From contig QKCD01000131.1 of the NCBI GenBank assembly GCA_003245815.1, forward strand, positions 1 through 54,782: DNA of 54,782 nt, read 5' to 3'. Under the pieces are notes generated by a model. That model did not search any database. It saw only the letters and a list, made by a program, of their open reading frames with translations, and was not told the origin of the DNA. This DNA is from Sulfuricurvum sp. GTDB lineage: Bacteria; Campylobacterota; Campylobacteria; Campylobacterales; Sulfurimonadaceae. The translations under genes were made by a program, and so were the position numbers. Below, piece after piece: positions 46,541 to 54,773 of the stretch; the first letter of the stretch is position 1, and each line of letters opens with the position of its first letter.

Positions 46541-47320
46541 TTATGACAACTCGCTGTAAATCAGATCGGTACCGCACTGCAGGTTTTCGAGATACTCCAG
46601 TGCCAAGGGCACTTCCGGGGCATCGATGATGGAACCGTGTTGTGGCAGTATGGCAACGATACTCAGGTCCTTGATGCGGCTGACATAACCCCGCGCTGCA
46701 ATATTGGACGCCATGTAATCGGCATGGAAGAGGTTCATGTTCATGCGATGGCGTTCGAAGTCATCGACGACCAGTTCCCAATCCGTATCCAGTGCGGCGA
46801 AGATATCCCCGGAGAAGAGAAATCGCGACACCGGATCGTAGGTGGTAAATGCCCCCGGCGAGTGAAGAAAGGGGGCTTCGATGAAGCGCAGCGTGTGGCC
46901 GCTGTCGAAAGTCATCTCGCCATTTAGAGCAATATCCTGGAAACGGTAACCGCTTTTGCCGTAATGGGGCAGCAGCACCTGCGTCCTTGCCGAACTGTAG
47001 ATCGTCATATCGGGATTGAGTTCCAGCCAATCGACCATGGAGGCGGCGACGTCGGGGTCCTGGTGGCAGAGAATAAGCCCCTCTACATTCCCGGGATCGG
47101 TGATCTGCCCGACGCGCTGCTTGATCTCCTGAAAATGGGAACGGCTGCCGGGGTCTACAAGGAGAAACTCCTCCCCGTCCTGGATCAGGTAGACATTGCA
47201 ACGAAATGCCGTCTCTTCCTCGATTCCAAGCCAGTAGACCTTGTGCGGCCCCTCTTCAAATAGGGGAGTCACTGCATCCATATCCAGCGGTTTCCCGCGG
47301 TAACGGTTGATATGATTCAT
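46541..47320 (-). CDS. ODP-like di-iron metallo-beta-lactamase-fold protein (oxygen-binding)
   Basis: 259 residues of the metallo-beta-lactamase fold related to the flavodiiron core but without the flavodoxin domain. Candidate iron ligands are HQDPD (HxDPD in place of HxExDH), a histidine in FLHSPGAF, an aspartate in FSGDIF and a histidine in LPQHGS. This set matches the oxygen-binding di-iron proteins (ODPs) that act as O2 sensors beside chemotaxis or c-di-GMP proteins. AAGGGGA precedes the ATG, and TACAAT (minus strand, ~47349-47354) is a likely -10. It is followed 4 bp later by a cyclase, suggesting oxygen-tuned c-di-GMP. Confidence 0.85.
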   Translation of the reverse strand: MNHINRYRGKPLDMDAVTPLFEEGPHKVYWLGIEEETAFRCNVYLIQDGEEFLLVDPGSRSHFQEIKQRVGQITDPGNVEGLILCHQDPDVAASMVDWLELNPDMTIYSSARTQVLLPHYGKSGYRFQDIALNGEMTFDSGHTLRFIEAPFLHSPGAFTTYDPVSRFLFSGDIFAALDTDWELVVDDFERHRMNMNLFHADYMASNIAARGYVSRIKDLSIVAILPQHGSIIDAPEVPLALEYLENLQCGTDLIYSELS

Positions 47321-47475
47321 CGCCGTCCCCTTATGTATGTAATTTTCCCATTGTAACCCATGACCTTTAAACCGGAAGCAAACGACGCGAACCTTTCGTC
47401 TGGGCCGTTTCCAAGGGGTGGGAAATGCGTCTATGTTATCTTCATAATATTATCTGATTTTTGTCATTTTCCGTG

Positions 47476-47481
47476 TACAAT
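47476..47481 (+). promoter_or_regulatory. Likely -10 element for the gene at 47514
   Basis: TACAAT lies 33 bp before the ATG, with AAGGAG as ribosome site. The region is divergent from the ODP-like gene. Confidence 0.45.
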
Positions 47482-47513
47482 AGGCCCATTGACCCATCCC
47501 GATAAGGAGTCTT

Positions 47514-49532
47514 ATGAGCGGAAATGACGGGCTGAACCGGATCGCTTTCTTTCTGAAGCGCCACGAAGAGAAAATCGTCCTGCTCTGGCTGCACGAACCC
47601 TCTTTGGTGGAGATTTTCAAAACCCATCACATCAGCAGACAAAAGTTCAAACCGAAATTCGGTCTGGGCATTATCGGGTACTTTATCGACGTTTTGCAGG
47701 GGACTCAGAAAGTGGGAGAGTGTCCGATGATGAACCGTTTCATTGACTATATGCTGCATAAGCAGATCACTGTCAGCGAAGTGTTCCTTATCTGCGTTGC
47801 ATTGCACCGTACGCTTCAGCGCTATCTTTACAGCAGCGGCATTGTGAATGTTGACCATCCGGAGGGGATCGCCCTCTCGGGTGTTTTCGACCAAAATCTC
47901 AGCGGCGTACTCTCCTACTTCATCCGGAAAAGCGGCGGTGTACCCTCGCAGGGCGAACAGCTCAGCGACACCCTCAAAAGCCTGCAGATTCTGGCCAACC
48001 AGCAGGAGTCACTCATCGTCACGCTGAAAGACGGTGCACTCTTTCTGGCCAACACCGCTTTTTTACGTTTCGCCGGTGTTGCAGGGGTGGGTGAACTCTC
48101 CGAAAGGCACCGGACACTCTGGGAGATTGTCGCGAGTGTCACGCAGGAGCCGGAGCTGTTCAACGCGAAAGATTATGAAGGATGGATTACGCAGGTCACC
48201 GACAGAGACCACGCGAGCATCTATGCTTTCCTGATCGCCCCCGACAGCGGGGAGAGCCTGCGCTACAGGGTACGCGTCAATACGATGCCCTGTGCCGTCG
48301 ACGACGGCTCCCGCTACCATGTCATTACCCTGACCCGTGAAGCCCTGACCTTCGATGCTTTGGATTACCAGGATTACGACCTGCTGACCCGGGTCTACAC
48401 CCGCGAACGCTTTGACCGGTTCCTCTCGGAGTATACGCATAAACACCCGGGAACCTTCTGTGTGCTCGCTGCCAGGATCCAGGATCTCGAACAGATCTGC
48501 GGGCTTTACGGGGCTGAGATGGGTGATGTCGTTTTGCAGGAGTTCGCGGCACAGACCCAGCACGATTTCGGCGACAGCGGCCACGTCGCACGATTTGCCG
48601 ACAACACTTTCACGATTATCTTCCCGGGAACGACGCCGGCGCAGGCCCACTCCTATGCCGAAAAGGCTTTGGAGATCGCCTCGAAAATTGTCTACGACGA
48701 GACGATAGGGCGCTATCCCGTTTTGAAAATCGCCATCGGCAACAGCCATCCCGGCGATACCGAGGCGACTCTGGTGGCACGGCTTGAAACGCTTCTGGAA
48801 GAGCTCGAAGCGGAAAAAATGCAGGTCATGGACGATGCCACCCTCTTTAAAAACGAGCAGAAGCGCCAGGAGGCGGAAGCGGCGTTTTTCGAAAGGGCGC
48901 TAGAATGGAAAGCGCTGGGGAGCAGGGTGCCCGTTATTGTCTACTACAAAGAGGTGCCTGTCGAATCCGACTCACAGGTCCTGTCGGTCTCAAAAGACGC
49001 CATCGTCCTCTCCGTACGACGCGTCGCTGCCTATGCGGCCGGAGTCTACCGCACGGCCTTTATCCGGCTGAGCAACGATGAGCAGAACATCGCCGCCACG
49101 GTCCGGGAGACCGATCCCCACAGACAGACGATAGAACTGACACGTATCACGCCGGTCGCCACCTCTCCGATGGACCGCCAGAGCGTCAACGTGATGCTTA
49201 AAACGCCGTTGCCTGCCAAGCTCTTTTACGTGAACGCCATCTTGCGGGGGGAACTCCACAGCATGTCCATCAACACGACGCATCTGGAGCTGCAAAACAT
49301 CGATGGTCTCGCGCCGGGGAGTCGCGTCACCCTGGAAACCGAACTGCCGATGGAGCAGGGTGCCCAACGTTTCAGGACCGAAAGCGATATTCTGAAGATC
49401 CGGCACCGCGGGCACCATCGGTATGAGCTCGTGCTCCGTTTTGCCAAGCAGGACGAGGAGCTGATCCGCGCCTTCGTCTCCCATCGGCAGCTCGAAATCG
49501 TCAAGGAGCTTCAGACCCTCTCCCACGGTTGA
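47514..49532 (+). CDS. Protein with degenerate GGDEF and PilZ-like regions
   Basis: 672 residues. Residues about 1-140 are a helical region with conserved-looking aromatic positions, followed by a PAS-like stretch (about 150-270). A GGDEF-fold domain follows (YDLLTRVYTRERFDRF), but the active loop reads FADNTF and no catalytic acids remain. After residue ~460 come a PilZN-like strand region (VPVIVYYKEVPVESDSQVLSVS) and, from about 553, a PilZ-like barrel in which the RxxxR and DxSxxG positions are replaced (DRQSVN, SMSINTTHLEL). It may no longer bind c-di-GMP and may act as a protein-binding effector. AAGGAG precedes the ATG. It abuts the convergent tetR-like gene with no gap. Confidence 0.7.
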   Translation: MSGNDGLNRIAFFLKRHEEKIVLLWLHEPSLVEIFKTHHISRQKFKPKFGLGIIGYFIDVLQGTQKVGECPMMNRFIDYMLHKQITVSEVFLICVALHRTLQRYLYSSGIVNVDHPEGIALSGVFDQNLSGVLSYFIRKSGGVPSQGEQLSDTLKSLQILANQQESLIVTLKDGALFLANTAFLRFAGVAGVGELSERHRTLWEIVASVTQEPELFNAKDYEGWITQVTDRDHASIYAFLIAPDSGESLRYRVRVNTMPCAVDDGSRYHVITLTREALTFDALDYQDYDLLTRVYTRERFDRFLSEYTHKHPGTFCVLAARIQDLEQICGLYGAEMGDVVLQEFAAQTQHDFGDSGHVARFADNTFTIIFPGTTPAQAHSYAEKALEIASKIVYDETIGRYPVLKIAIGNSHPGDTEATLVARLETLLEELEAEKMQVMDDATLFKNEQKRQEAEAAFFERALEWKALGSRVPVIVYYKEVPVESDSQVLSVSKDAIVLSVRRVAAYAAGVYRTAFIRLSNDEQNIAATVRETDPHRQTIELTRITPVATSPMDRQSVNVMLKTPLPAKLFYVNAILRGELHSMSINTTHLELQNIDGLAPGSRVTLETELPMEQGAQRFRTESDILKIRHRGHHRYELVLRFAKQDEELIRAFVSHRQLEIVKELQTLSHG

Positions 49533-50159
49533 TCAGGCTGCGATCCGCTCCCAGAAAAAGTCAACATGCTTCTCAAACTGCGTGGAAAGCGTCGTTGTCG
49601 GATGGCCGTCGATACGCAGCAGGGTCACTTGCAGCCGCAGGTAGAATAGGGGGGCGAGGAACTCCTGGGCCATCAGCATCGGATCGGAAAAGCCGATCAA
49701 CCCCTCCTGCATCATCACGAAAAAGGCTTCCGAAAGCAGCTTGACGTTGCGCTCGTGGTATTCGGCCATGAAGTTCTCACGCAACTGCTTGTTCTGCAGC
49801 AGTTCGATCATCAGAATCCGGAAAAGCCGCTCCTTGTTTTTGTCAAAGGTCACGAGCTTGTACTGTACGATGAAGTTCGAGAGAAACCGTTTGCCGCCCT
49901 TCGCGCGTTCGGCCACGGTCGTCTTCTCATCGGCAGAGAAGGGCGTGGAAAAAATCGTCGATGCCACGCTGTAGAAGATCTCCTCCTTGTTGGCAAAATG
50001 GTTGTACAACGCACTCTCTCTGATGCCGACTTTTCCCGCAATTTTACGTACCGAAGCCCCCTTGTAGCCCAGTTCCGAAAAAAGCTCGGTCGCGGCTTTC
50101 GTTATCAGCTCCTTGGTTTTTGCACCCTGCGTCAACTCCCTGTTTTCAGGCATTTGCAC
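49533..50159 (-). CDS. TetR/AcrR-family transcriptional regulator
   Basis: 208 residues. The N-terminal helix-turn-helix (about 13-62: TKELITKAATELFSELGYKGASVRKIAGKVGIRESALYNHFANKEEIF) is classic TetR; the rest is a helical ligand domain with no recognised ligand. The gene is preceded by four copies of a 16-bp palindrome at regular spacing, which are its probable operators and make autoregulation likely. Its stop is adjacent to that of the convergent gene. Confidence 0.9.
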   Translation of the reverse strand: MQMPENRELTQGAKTKELITKAATELFSELGYKGASVRKIAGKVGIRESALYNHFANKEEIFYSVASTIFSTPFSADEKTTVAERAKGGKRFLSNFIVQYKLVTFDKNKERLFRILMIELLQNKQLRENFMAEYHERNVKLLSEAFFVMMQEGLIGFSDPMLMAQEFLAPLFYLRLQVTLLRIDGHPTTTLSTQFEKHVDFFWERIAA

Positions 50160-50165
50160 CCCTTT

Positions 50166-50278
50166 ATGAACAACTGTTAATGATTGGAATAACTATATAT
50201 GAACACCTGTTAATATTGGCTTAAATACATATGAACAGATGTTCATCTTGATAAGCCAACAAAAGAACAGTTGTTCAT
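50166..50278. promoter_or_regulatory. Array of four helically phased palindromic operators upstream of the TetR gene
   Basis: ATGAACAACTGTTAAT at 50166-50181, ATGAACACCTGTTAAT at 50199-50214, ATGAACAGATGTTCAT at 50231-50246 and AAGAACAGTTGTTCAT at 50263-50278. The starts are 33, 32 and 32 bp apart, about three helical turns, so all sites face one side of the DNA. The third copy is a perfect palindrome with 7-bp arms; the others have one mismatch. The first begins 6 bp before the regulator's start. Confidence 0.75.
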
Positions 50279-50659
50279 ATTCCTGAGACGCTCCGTTTCA
50301 TGCCGGAATAAGTAGGGGAACTGCACCAGAGAGGGGATTAAATCGCCATGGCTATGTGGCAAAAAAATTTCGCCATTGGTGCTGCATGGATCGTGATTTG
50401 CTGCGGGAAAAGATGCTTTCAACGTCGAATTCATAGTTCATAATATAAAACTAATGGGTGTTCATACGGAAAGCATCGGCCGTCGTTATCGCGCAAAAGG
50501 AGCATGATTTCAGTTTGGAGGCATCCTGGGCCGTTCGCGGATGCAATGGTCATCCGCCGTTATTTGACACGCATCAGCCATAATAGGGGATCTCGTAAGC
50601 AAGTTATTATTTTAAATAGAATCTACATTATGTTAACCATAATATTATTCAAGCCCTTA
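50279..50659. other. Gap without a supportable gene between the operator array and the amine-oxidase-like gene
   Basis: About 380 bp of AT-richer sequence. Two further half-site-like GTTCATA copies lie at 50436-50442 and 50460-50466. An ATG at 50504 has AAAAGGAGC before it, but its frame soon runs antisense into the flavoprotein gene and looks non-coding. No domain is recognised. Confidence 0.4.
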
Positions 50660-51670
50660 TCACTCCCTTTCGCAGTACCAGAGCTTCTGCGCCAGGTCCC
50701 GTGCCGCCAGGAGCGCACCCTCGAGATAGCCGCCTTCAATATGCGACGCTTCTGTGGAGATGAAATGAAGCCTGCCGTCATACGCCTCTGTATCGTGACC
50801 GTACTCCGGGTGCGTCATCAACGCGGCGTCCTCCGGCGCACTGGCGAGCGGATCACGCCGCCAATGTCCGTCATAAATCTTTCGATAGTGCCGTGCCTCT
50901 TCGCCGAAGAGCCTGACCAGCTGGGCAATGACCGCTTCTTCGATCTCCTGCGTGTCGACGCCCTGACGTACAAAACCGAAGAGGGCCCCCTCCTCTTCCG
51001 TCGAAACGTCGTGGATCTCCGCCAGCGGCCCGCTGTGACTGAAGACGAATCCGCTGAGCCCTTTTGCTCTCCAGAAGGGCTCAGCATAGGCGACGACATA
51101 TTTTCGTGCATGGCCCATCCATGTCGGAACGGCGTTAAGGGCGCCTTCGGTCATTGGAGCCAGCGGCGGCGTGTAGCCGATACGCGTCGCGACCCTCGGT
51201 GCCGCGGCGACGATGACACGGTCGGCGCGGTAAGTACCCCGCCCCGTCACGGCGCTGACACCTTCGCTCCCCTGTATGATCTGCGTCACCTTCTCTTCGT
51301 AGCGCAGCTCCACATCATGAAGCCGGCTCAACAGTGCATCGACGAGGCTCCCTACCCCTCCTTTGATCCGTGCCGTAGGCATCGACGGCGGCGGTAGAAA
51401 GCGTTGAACCCCCTGCGGCGTTTCGTAGAGGGCCTCTCCCTGGCTGTATTGGGGAATGATCTCCAGGCCTGACGCACGCACCAGGGCAAGCATGTTGCGG
51501 TGGTGGGGCCAGACCCATGAAGGTCCGAGATCGTGCCCGTTTCGGCTCAAGATGCGTCCGCCCGCACGCTCACGGGCTTCCAGAAGGGTGATTCGGTACT
51601 TTTCACGAAGCAGGTAAGCGGCGTAGAGACCGCACAACCCTGCGCCGACAATAACGATATGGCGTTGCAT
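50660..51670 (-). CDS. Flavin amine-oxidase-like FAD protein
   Basis: 336 residues, shorter than typical monoamine oxidases (~450). The FAD motif IVIVGAGLCGLYAAYLL, the acid and GG pair in LLEARERAGGRI, and the C-terminal ISTEASHIEGGYLEGALLAA are the family's main signatures. ADRVIVAAAP is the second FAD strand. The substrate is unknown; the small substrate domain suggests a reduced pocket. It is the next gene upstream of the operator array on the same strand as the regulator, but no evidence ties it to TetR control. Confidence 0.82.
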   Translation of the reverse strand: MQRHIVIVGAGLCGLYAAYLLREKYRITLLEARERAGGRILSRNGHDLGPSWVWPHHRNMLALVRASGLEIIPQYSQGEALYETPQGVQRFLPPPSMPTARIKGGVGSLVDALLSRLHDVELRYEEKVTQIIQGSEGVSAVTGRGTYRADRVIVAAAPRVATRIGYTPPLAPMTEGALNAVPTWMGHARKYVVAYAEPFWRAKGLSGFVFSHSGPLAEIHDVSTEEEGALFGFVRQGVDTQEIEEAVIAQLVRLFGEEARHYRKIYDGHWRRDPLASAPEDAALMTHPEYGHDTEAYDGRLHFISTEASHIEGGYLEGALLAARDLAQKLWYCERE

Positions 51671-51714
51671 GGCGAATATTGTAGATGATGGAGTTGAAAG
51701 AGGGCTTTAAAACC

Positions 51715-52251
51715 TCAGGCGCTGGCGCCGCCGGTTCTCTGGTTAAGCGCTGTGGCGGCCTGGGCGTAGCTGTCAAGCCCTTTGAGACGGTCTTGGAGCT
51801 CTCGCATTTTTTCCAGCCGGGCCCCCTGCTCCATCATAATGGCCATGGCCGCGACTTTATAATCCTGCGGGCTTGGGTCGGCGGGAGCGAGCGCCGCAGC
51901 CCGGATCCGCTGCGCCTTCTGGATCGTCGCATCGGGGTCGGACTCTTCAGAGGCGTCGATCGGCACCTCCCCGCCCGTGGCGTACATTTTACCGTCGGGA
52001 CCGCGGGTGTAGCTGAACGACGCCCCGCCTGTCACCACGCCGCCTCCTGCAGCAAGATGGGCCGATTCGTGGGCTCGTACCTCGCGGTCCGCCGCGGCAA
52101 GCTCCTGGACCACCTGGCTCTTCAGGAGATCCGCTTCACCACCTCCTTGGCGTTGCGACGCGCCCTTTTCCGTACCCCTAGTCGTGCTCTCTTTTGCGCT
52201 GTTACCGTAGTATGGGGAAGAGGTAATGGTTGAAGCAGTGATCGGTTGCAT
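51715..52251 (-). CDS. Putative metalloprotease, CJM1_0395-type (SprA-related)
   Basis: 178 residues from the ATG at 52251. A serine/threonine-rich start is followed by an HExxH zinc motif (AHESAH), then GGVVTGGASFSYTRGPDGKMYATGGEVPID and a helical tail with PADPSPQDYKVAAMAI. This is the pattern of the CJM1_0395/SprA-related family of putative metalloproteases in Campylobacterota; activity is unproven. The frame is open farther upstream. TATAAT (minus strand, 52259-52264) lies 7 bp before this ATG and no ribosome site is seen, which suggests a leaderless start; ATG at 52260 is the alternative. Confidence 0.8.
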   Translation of the reverse strand: MQPITASTITSSPYYGNSAKESTTRGTEKGASQRQGGGEADLLKSQVVQELAAADREVRAHESAHLAAGGGVVTGGASFSYTRGPDGKMYATGGEVPIDASEESDPDATIQKAQRIRAAALAPADPSPQDYKVAAMAIMMEQGARLEKMRELQDRLKGLDSYAQAATALNQRTGGASA

Positions 52252-52443
52252 AATAATCATTATAAACACGCAGAACTTGGGAGTCAATAAAAAAGGGCAA
52301 CTACCCTGTCCCGGTACGACTGTTTCACCCCTTCCCAATCGATTAACTTGCCGGCGCACCGCTGCGATTTTAGGAACGCTTAACCCGCGCTGCTATACAC
52401 TTGATTCATATTATCTTTATCAATTAGACTGAAGGAAAATCGG

Positions 52444-53712
52444 ATGGATACCGTTACACTCACCGACAATCGGACCGGGAAATCCTATGAGTTCACTATT
52501 TTAAAACCGACGGTAGGCCAGGATGTCATCGATATCCGGTCGCTTTACAGCCAGACCGGCATGTTTACCTACGATCCCGGATTCACTTCGACGGCCAGCT
52601 GCAGCTCCGACATCACCTATATCAACGGCGAAAAGGGAGAGCTGCGTTACCGCGGTTACGACATCAGCGACCTGGCAAACAAAAAGAGCTACCTGGACAC
52701 CTGCTACCTGCTGCTGACCGGTGAACTCCCCTCTGCCGAAGAGCTTGATGCCTTTGATCTGGAGCTGCGCAAACGCAGCTATGTTCACGAGGGGATCAAA
52801 GATCTTTACAGCGCTTTTCCCTGCAAGGCCCACCCTATGGCGATGATGGCTTCGGCAGTATCCGCCCTTTCGACCTTCTATTTCGAGCATCTCAGTATTG
52901 ATGACGAGGCGGAGTACCAGGAGATGGCACGGCGCATTATCGCGAAAATGCCGACCCTTGCCGCCTTTACCTACCGCCATGCCCTGGGCATCCCCTTTAT
53001 CTACCCGGACCTGGAGCGCCCCTTCACGGAAAATTTCCTCTACATGATGCGCGCCTACCCCGGCGAAAAGCTCACGATTCCCGAAGTGGAAGTACGCGCG
53101 CTCGACACGATCTTCACCCTCCACGCCGACCACGAGCAGAACGCATCGACCTCGACGGTGCGCAGCGTCGCCTCCACCGGCGCGCACCCCTACGCGGCGA
53201 TCAGCGCCGGTATCAACGCCCTCTGGGGACGGGCCCACGGCGGTGCCAACGAATCGGTCGTCGCGCAGCTGCAGTATATCGGCAGTGTCGAGAATGTTGA
53301 CGAATTCATCAAGCGTACCAAGGACCCCAACGACGACTTCAAGCTGATGGGCTTCGGCCACCGCGTTTACAAGAACTTCGATCCGCGGGCGCGCATTCTC
53401 AAGAAGCTGCTCGATGAGCTCAAAGACGAGCTCGGGGTCAACTCCGAGCTCCTGAAAATCGCGGAGCGCATCGAAGAGATTGCCCTCGAGGATGAGTACT
53501 TCATACAGCGCAAACTCTACCCGAACATCGATTTCTATTCGGGGCTGATCCTGACGGCGCTGAATATCCCCAAGCAGATGTTCACGATCATCTTCGTGCT
53601 TGGCCGTACCGTCGGCTGGATCACACAGTGGCACGAGCTCAAACAGGACAAGGAGATGAAGATCGCACGGCCGCGGCAGCGCTATATCGGACCGGCATCG
53701 AAATCCCTCTAG
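52444..53712 (+). CDS. gltA: Citrate synthase
   Basis: 422 residues of the type II (hexameric, enteric-like) form. Catalytic residues lie in LHADHEQNASTSTVR, GFGHRVYKNFDPRA and PNIDFYSG. It condenses oxaloacetate and acetyl-CoA to citrate. In an organism with a reductive cycle it would work with or against citrate cleavage; no ATP-citrate lyase is in this window. AAGGAAAATCGG precedes the ATG. It is not linked to the other TCA genes here. Confidence 0.95.
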   Translation: MDTVTLTDNRTGKSYEFTILKPTVGQDVIDIRSLYSQTGMFTYDPGFTSTASCSSDITYINGEKGELRYRGYDISDLANKKSYLDTCYLLLTGELPSAEELDAFDLELRKRSYVHEGIKDLYSAFPCKAHPMAMMASAVSALSTFYFEHLSIDDEAEYQEMARRIIAKMPTLAAFTYRHALGIPFIYPDLERPFTENFLYMMRAYPGEKLTIPEVEVRALDTIFTLHADHEQNASTSTVRSVASTGAHPYAAISAGINALWGRAHGGANESVVAQLQYIGSVENVDEFIKRTKDPNDDFKLMGFGHRVYKNFDPRARILKKLLDELKDELGVNSELLKIAERIEEIALEDEYFIQRKLYPNIDFYSGLILTALNIPKQMFTIIFVLGRTVGWITQWHELKQDKEMKIARPRQRYIGPASKSL

Positions 53713-53715
53713 AAG

Positions 53716-53731
53716 GCCGCCCCTTCGCGGC
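53716..53731 (+). terminator. GC hairpin after gltA
   Basis: GCCGC-CCCTTC-GCGGC begins 4 bp after the gltA stop. No T-run follows at once, so it is a modest candidate. Confidence 0.35.
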
Positions 53732-53803
53732 GCTCCCCAAACACCCCTTCCCGGCTGACACGCCTTTTACCGCTTCCGCCCTCTTTTTTGGTACCATTGC
53801 ACC

Positions 53804-54010
53804 ATGGAAGAACATAAACGTCAGCTTATCCAGGACATCGAATCGTTGCTCAACAGCTATGAGGGCGGCTCCGTCACCCACATCAACCCAGAGATGCTCG
53901 CTTTTATGGACGAATCAACCCTCAAGGGGATCATCGACGCCCTCCTCCGACAGAAGGAGCAGACCGTCGCCTCGAACCACGAATGGCTCGAGCAGTTCAA
54001 AAAATATTGA
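53804..54010 (+). CDS. Small hypothetical protein (68 residues)
   Basis: 68 residues, acidic and largely helical: MEEHKRQLIQDIESLLNSYEGG, then a segment INPEMLAFMDESTLKGIIDALLRQKE and an aromatic basic end FKKY. No signal, membrane segment or known domain. It has the look of a real small protein, with balanced composition and repeated amphipathic helices. A TACCATTGCACC stretch precedes the ATG, without a good ribosome site. Confidence 0.6.
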   Translation: MEEHKRQLIQDIESLLNSYEGGSVTHINPEMLAFMDESTLKGIIDALLRQKEQTVASNHEWLEQFKKY

Positions 54011-54221
54011 GTTCCGAACCTTCGATAATGGAAGCCCAAACAAAAACCAACAACTTATTAAGCCTACTATAATAATCGCCCATCTATAATTCCAACATTA
54101 TCTAACACTCTGGCCGAACGGCGACGACAGGCCCGTTACCGCTCGTTTGCTCCAGACCTGTTAAAATACATTTAAATGTGCAGAGCAACAAGACTCTGAC
54201 TTTACGACACAAAGGAAAACA

Positions 54222-54773
54222 ATGTCATCGAACATCGATTTGGTCCAATTGACGGAGCAGACAAAAAAACTCACGGCCATGGTCGTAGAAGATGAAGGCG
54301 TTGCGAACGAACTCCTCAGTTCCACATTCAGCAACTTCTTCAGTGAAGTCACCTCTGCATTCAATGGGGAAGAGGCACTGAAGCTGTACGAGCAGAAAAA
54401 ACCGGACATCGTATTCGTCGACATCATTATGCCGATGATGGACGGTATCGAGCTCTCACGCCGCATCCGCGAGATCAATCCGAACCAGATCATCATCGTC
54501 ATCTCGGCGAGCAATGATATCCAGAAGATTTCGGAATCGATCGAAATCGGCGTCAACAGCTTTATCCAGAAACCGATTGATACGAAAAAGATCATTGAGC
54601 TGCTGACCAACGTCACTGCCATGATTTCCAAGAAGAAGAAGGTCGAAACGAAAACCTTCTCCATCTCTCTGCCGCTCGACCTGTACGAACTGGTGGATGA
54701 GAACGCCAAAGCGGAGAGTATCTCCAAGAATGCCGTAATCATCCGCGCCCTGCGCGATTTCTACGGAGAATAA
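54222..54773 (+). CDS. Response regulator with a ribbon-helix-helix output domain
   Basis: 183 residues. A complete receiver domain (about 15-132) has the acidic pair VVEDE, phospho-acceptor D67 in VFVDIIMP, a serine switch in VISAS and lysine 117 in QKP. After a lysine-rich linker (about 137-143) the C-terminal 40 residues, KTFSISLPLDLYELVDENAKAESISKNAVIIRALRDF, have the pattern of a ribbon-helix-helix DNA-binding domain (CopG/Arc type): a strand, then two helices with a conserved turn. Such an output is uncommon in response regulators. AAAGGAAAACA precedes the ATG. No histidine kinase is in view. Confidence 0.85.
   Translation: MSSNIDLVQLTEQTKKLTAMVVEDEGVANELLSSTFSNFFSEVTSAFNGEEALKLYEQKKPDIVFVDIIMPMMDGIELSRRIREINPNQIIIVISASNDIQKISESIEIGVNSFIQKPIDTKKIIELLTNVTAMISKKKKVETKTFSISLPLDLYELVDENAKAESISKNAVIIRALRDFYGE

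Noticed and set aside
50166-50278. Reading the four repeats as a CRISPR array
   Set aside because: Repeats are 16 bp, palindromic and variable at the centre and ends, spacers are ~16 bp and AT-rich, and no cas gene is near; operators fit better.
50243-50434. 63-codon minus-strand frame beside the operator array
   Set aside because: It overlaps the operators, and it has no ribosome site and no recognisable composition.
50504-51397. Plus-strand frame with a good AAAAGGAGC ribosome site
   Set aside because: Only the first ~50 codons lie outside the flavoprotein gene, they show no domain, and the rest is antisense shadow.
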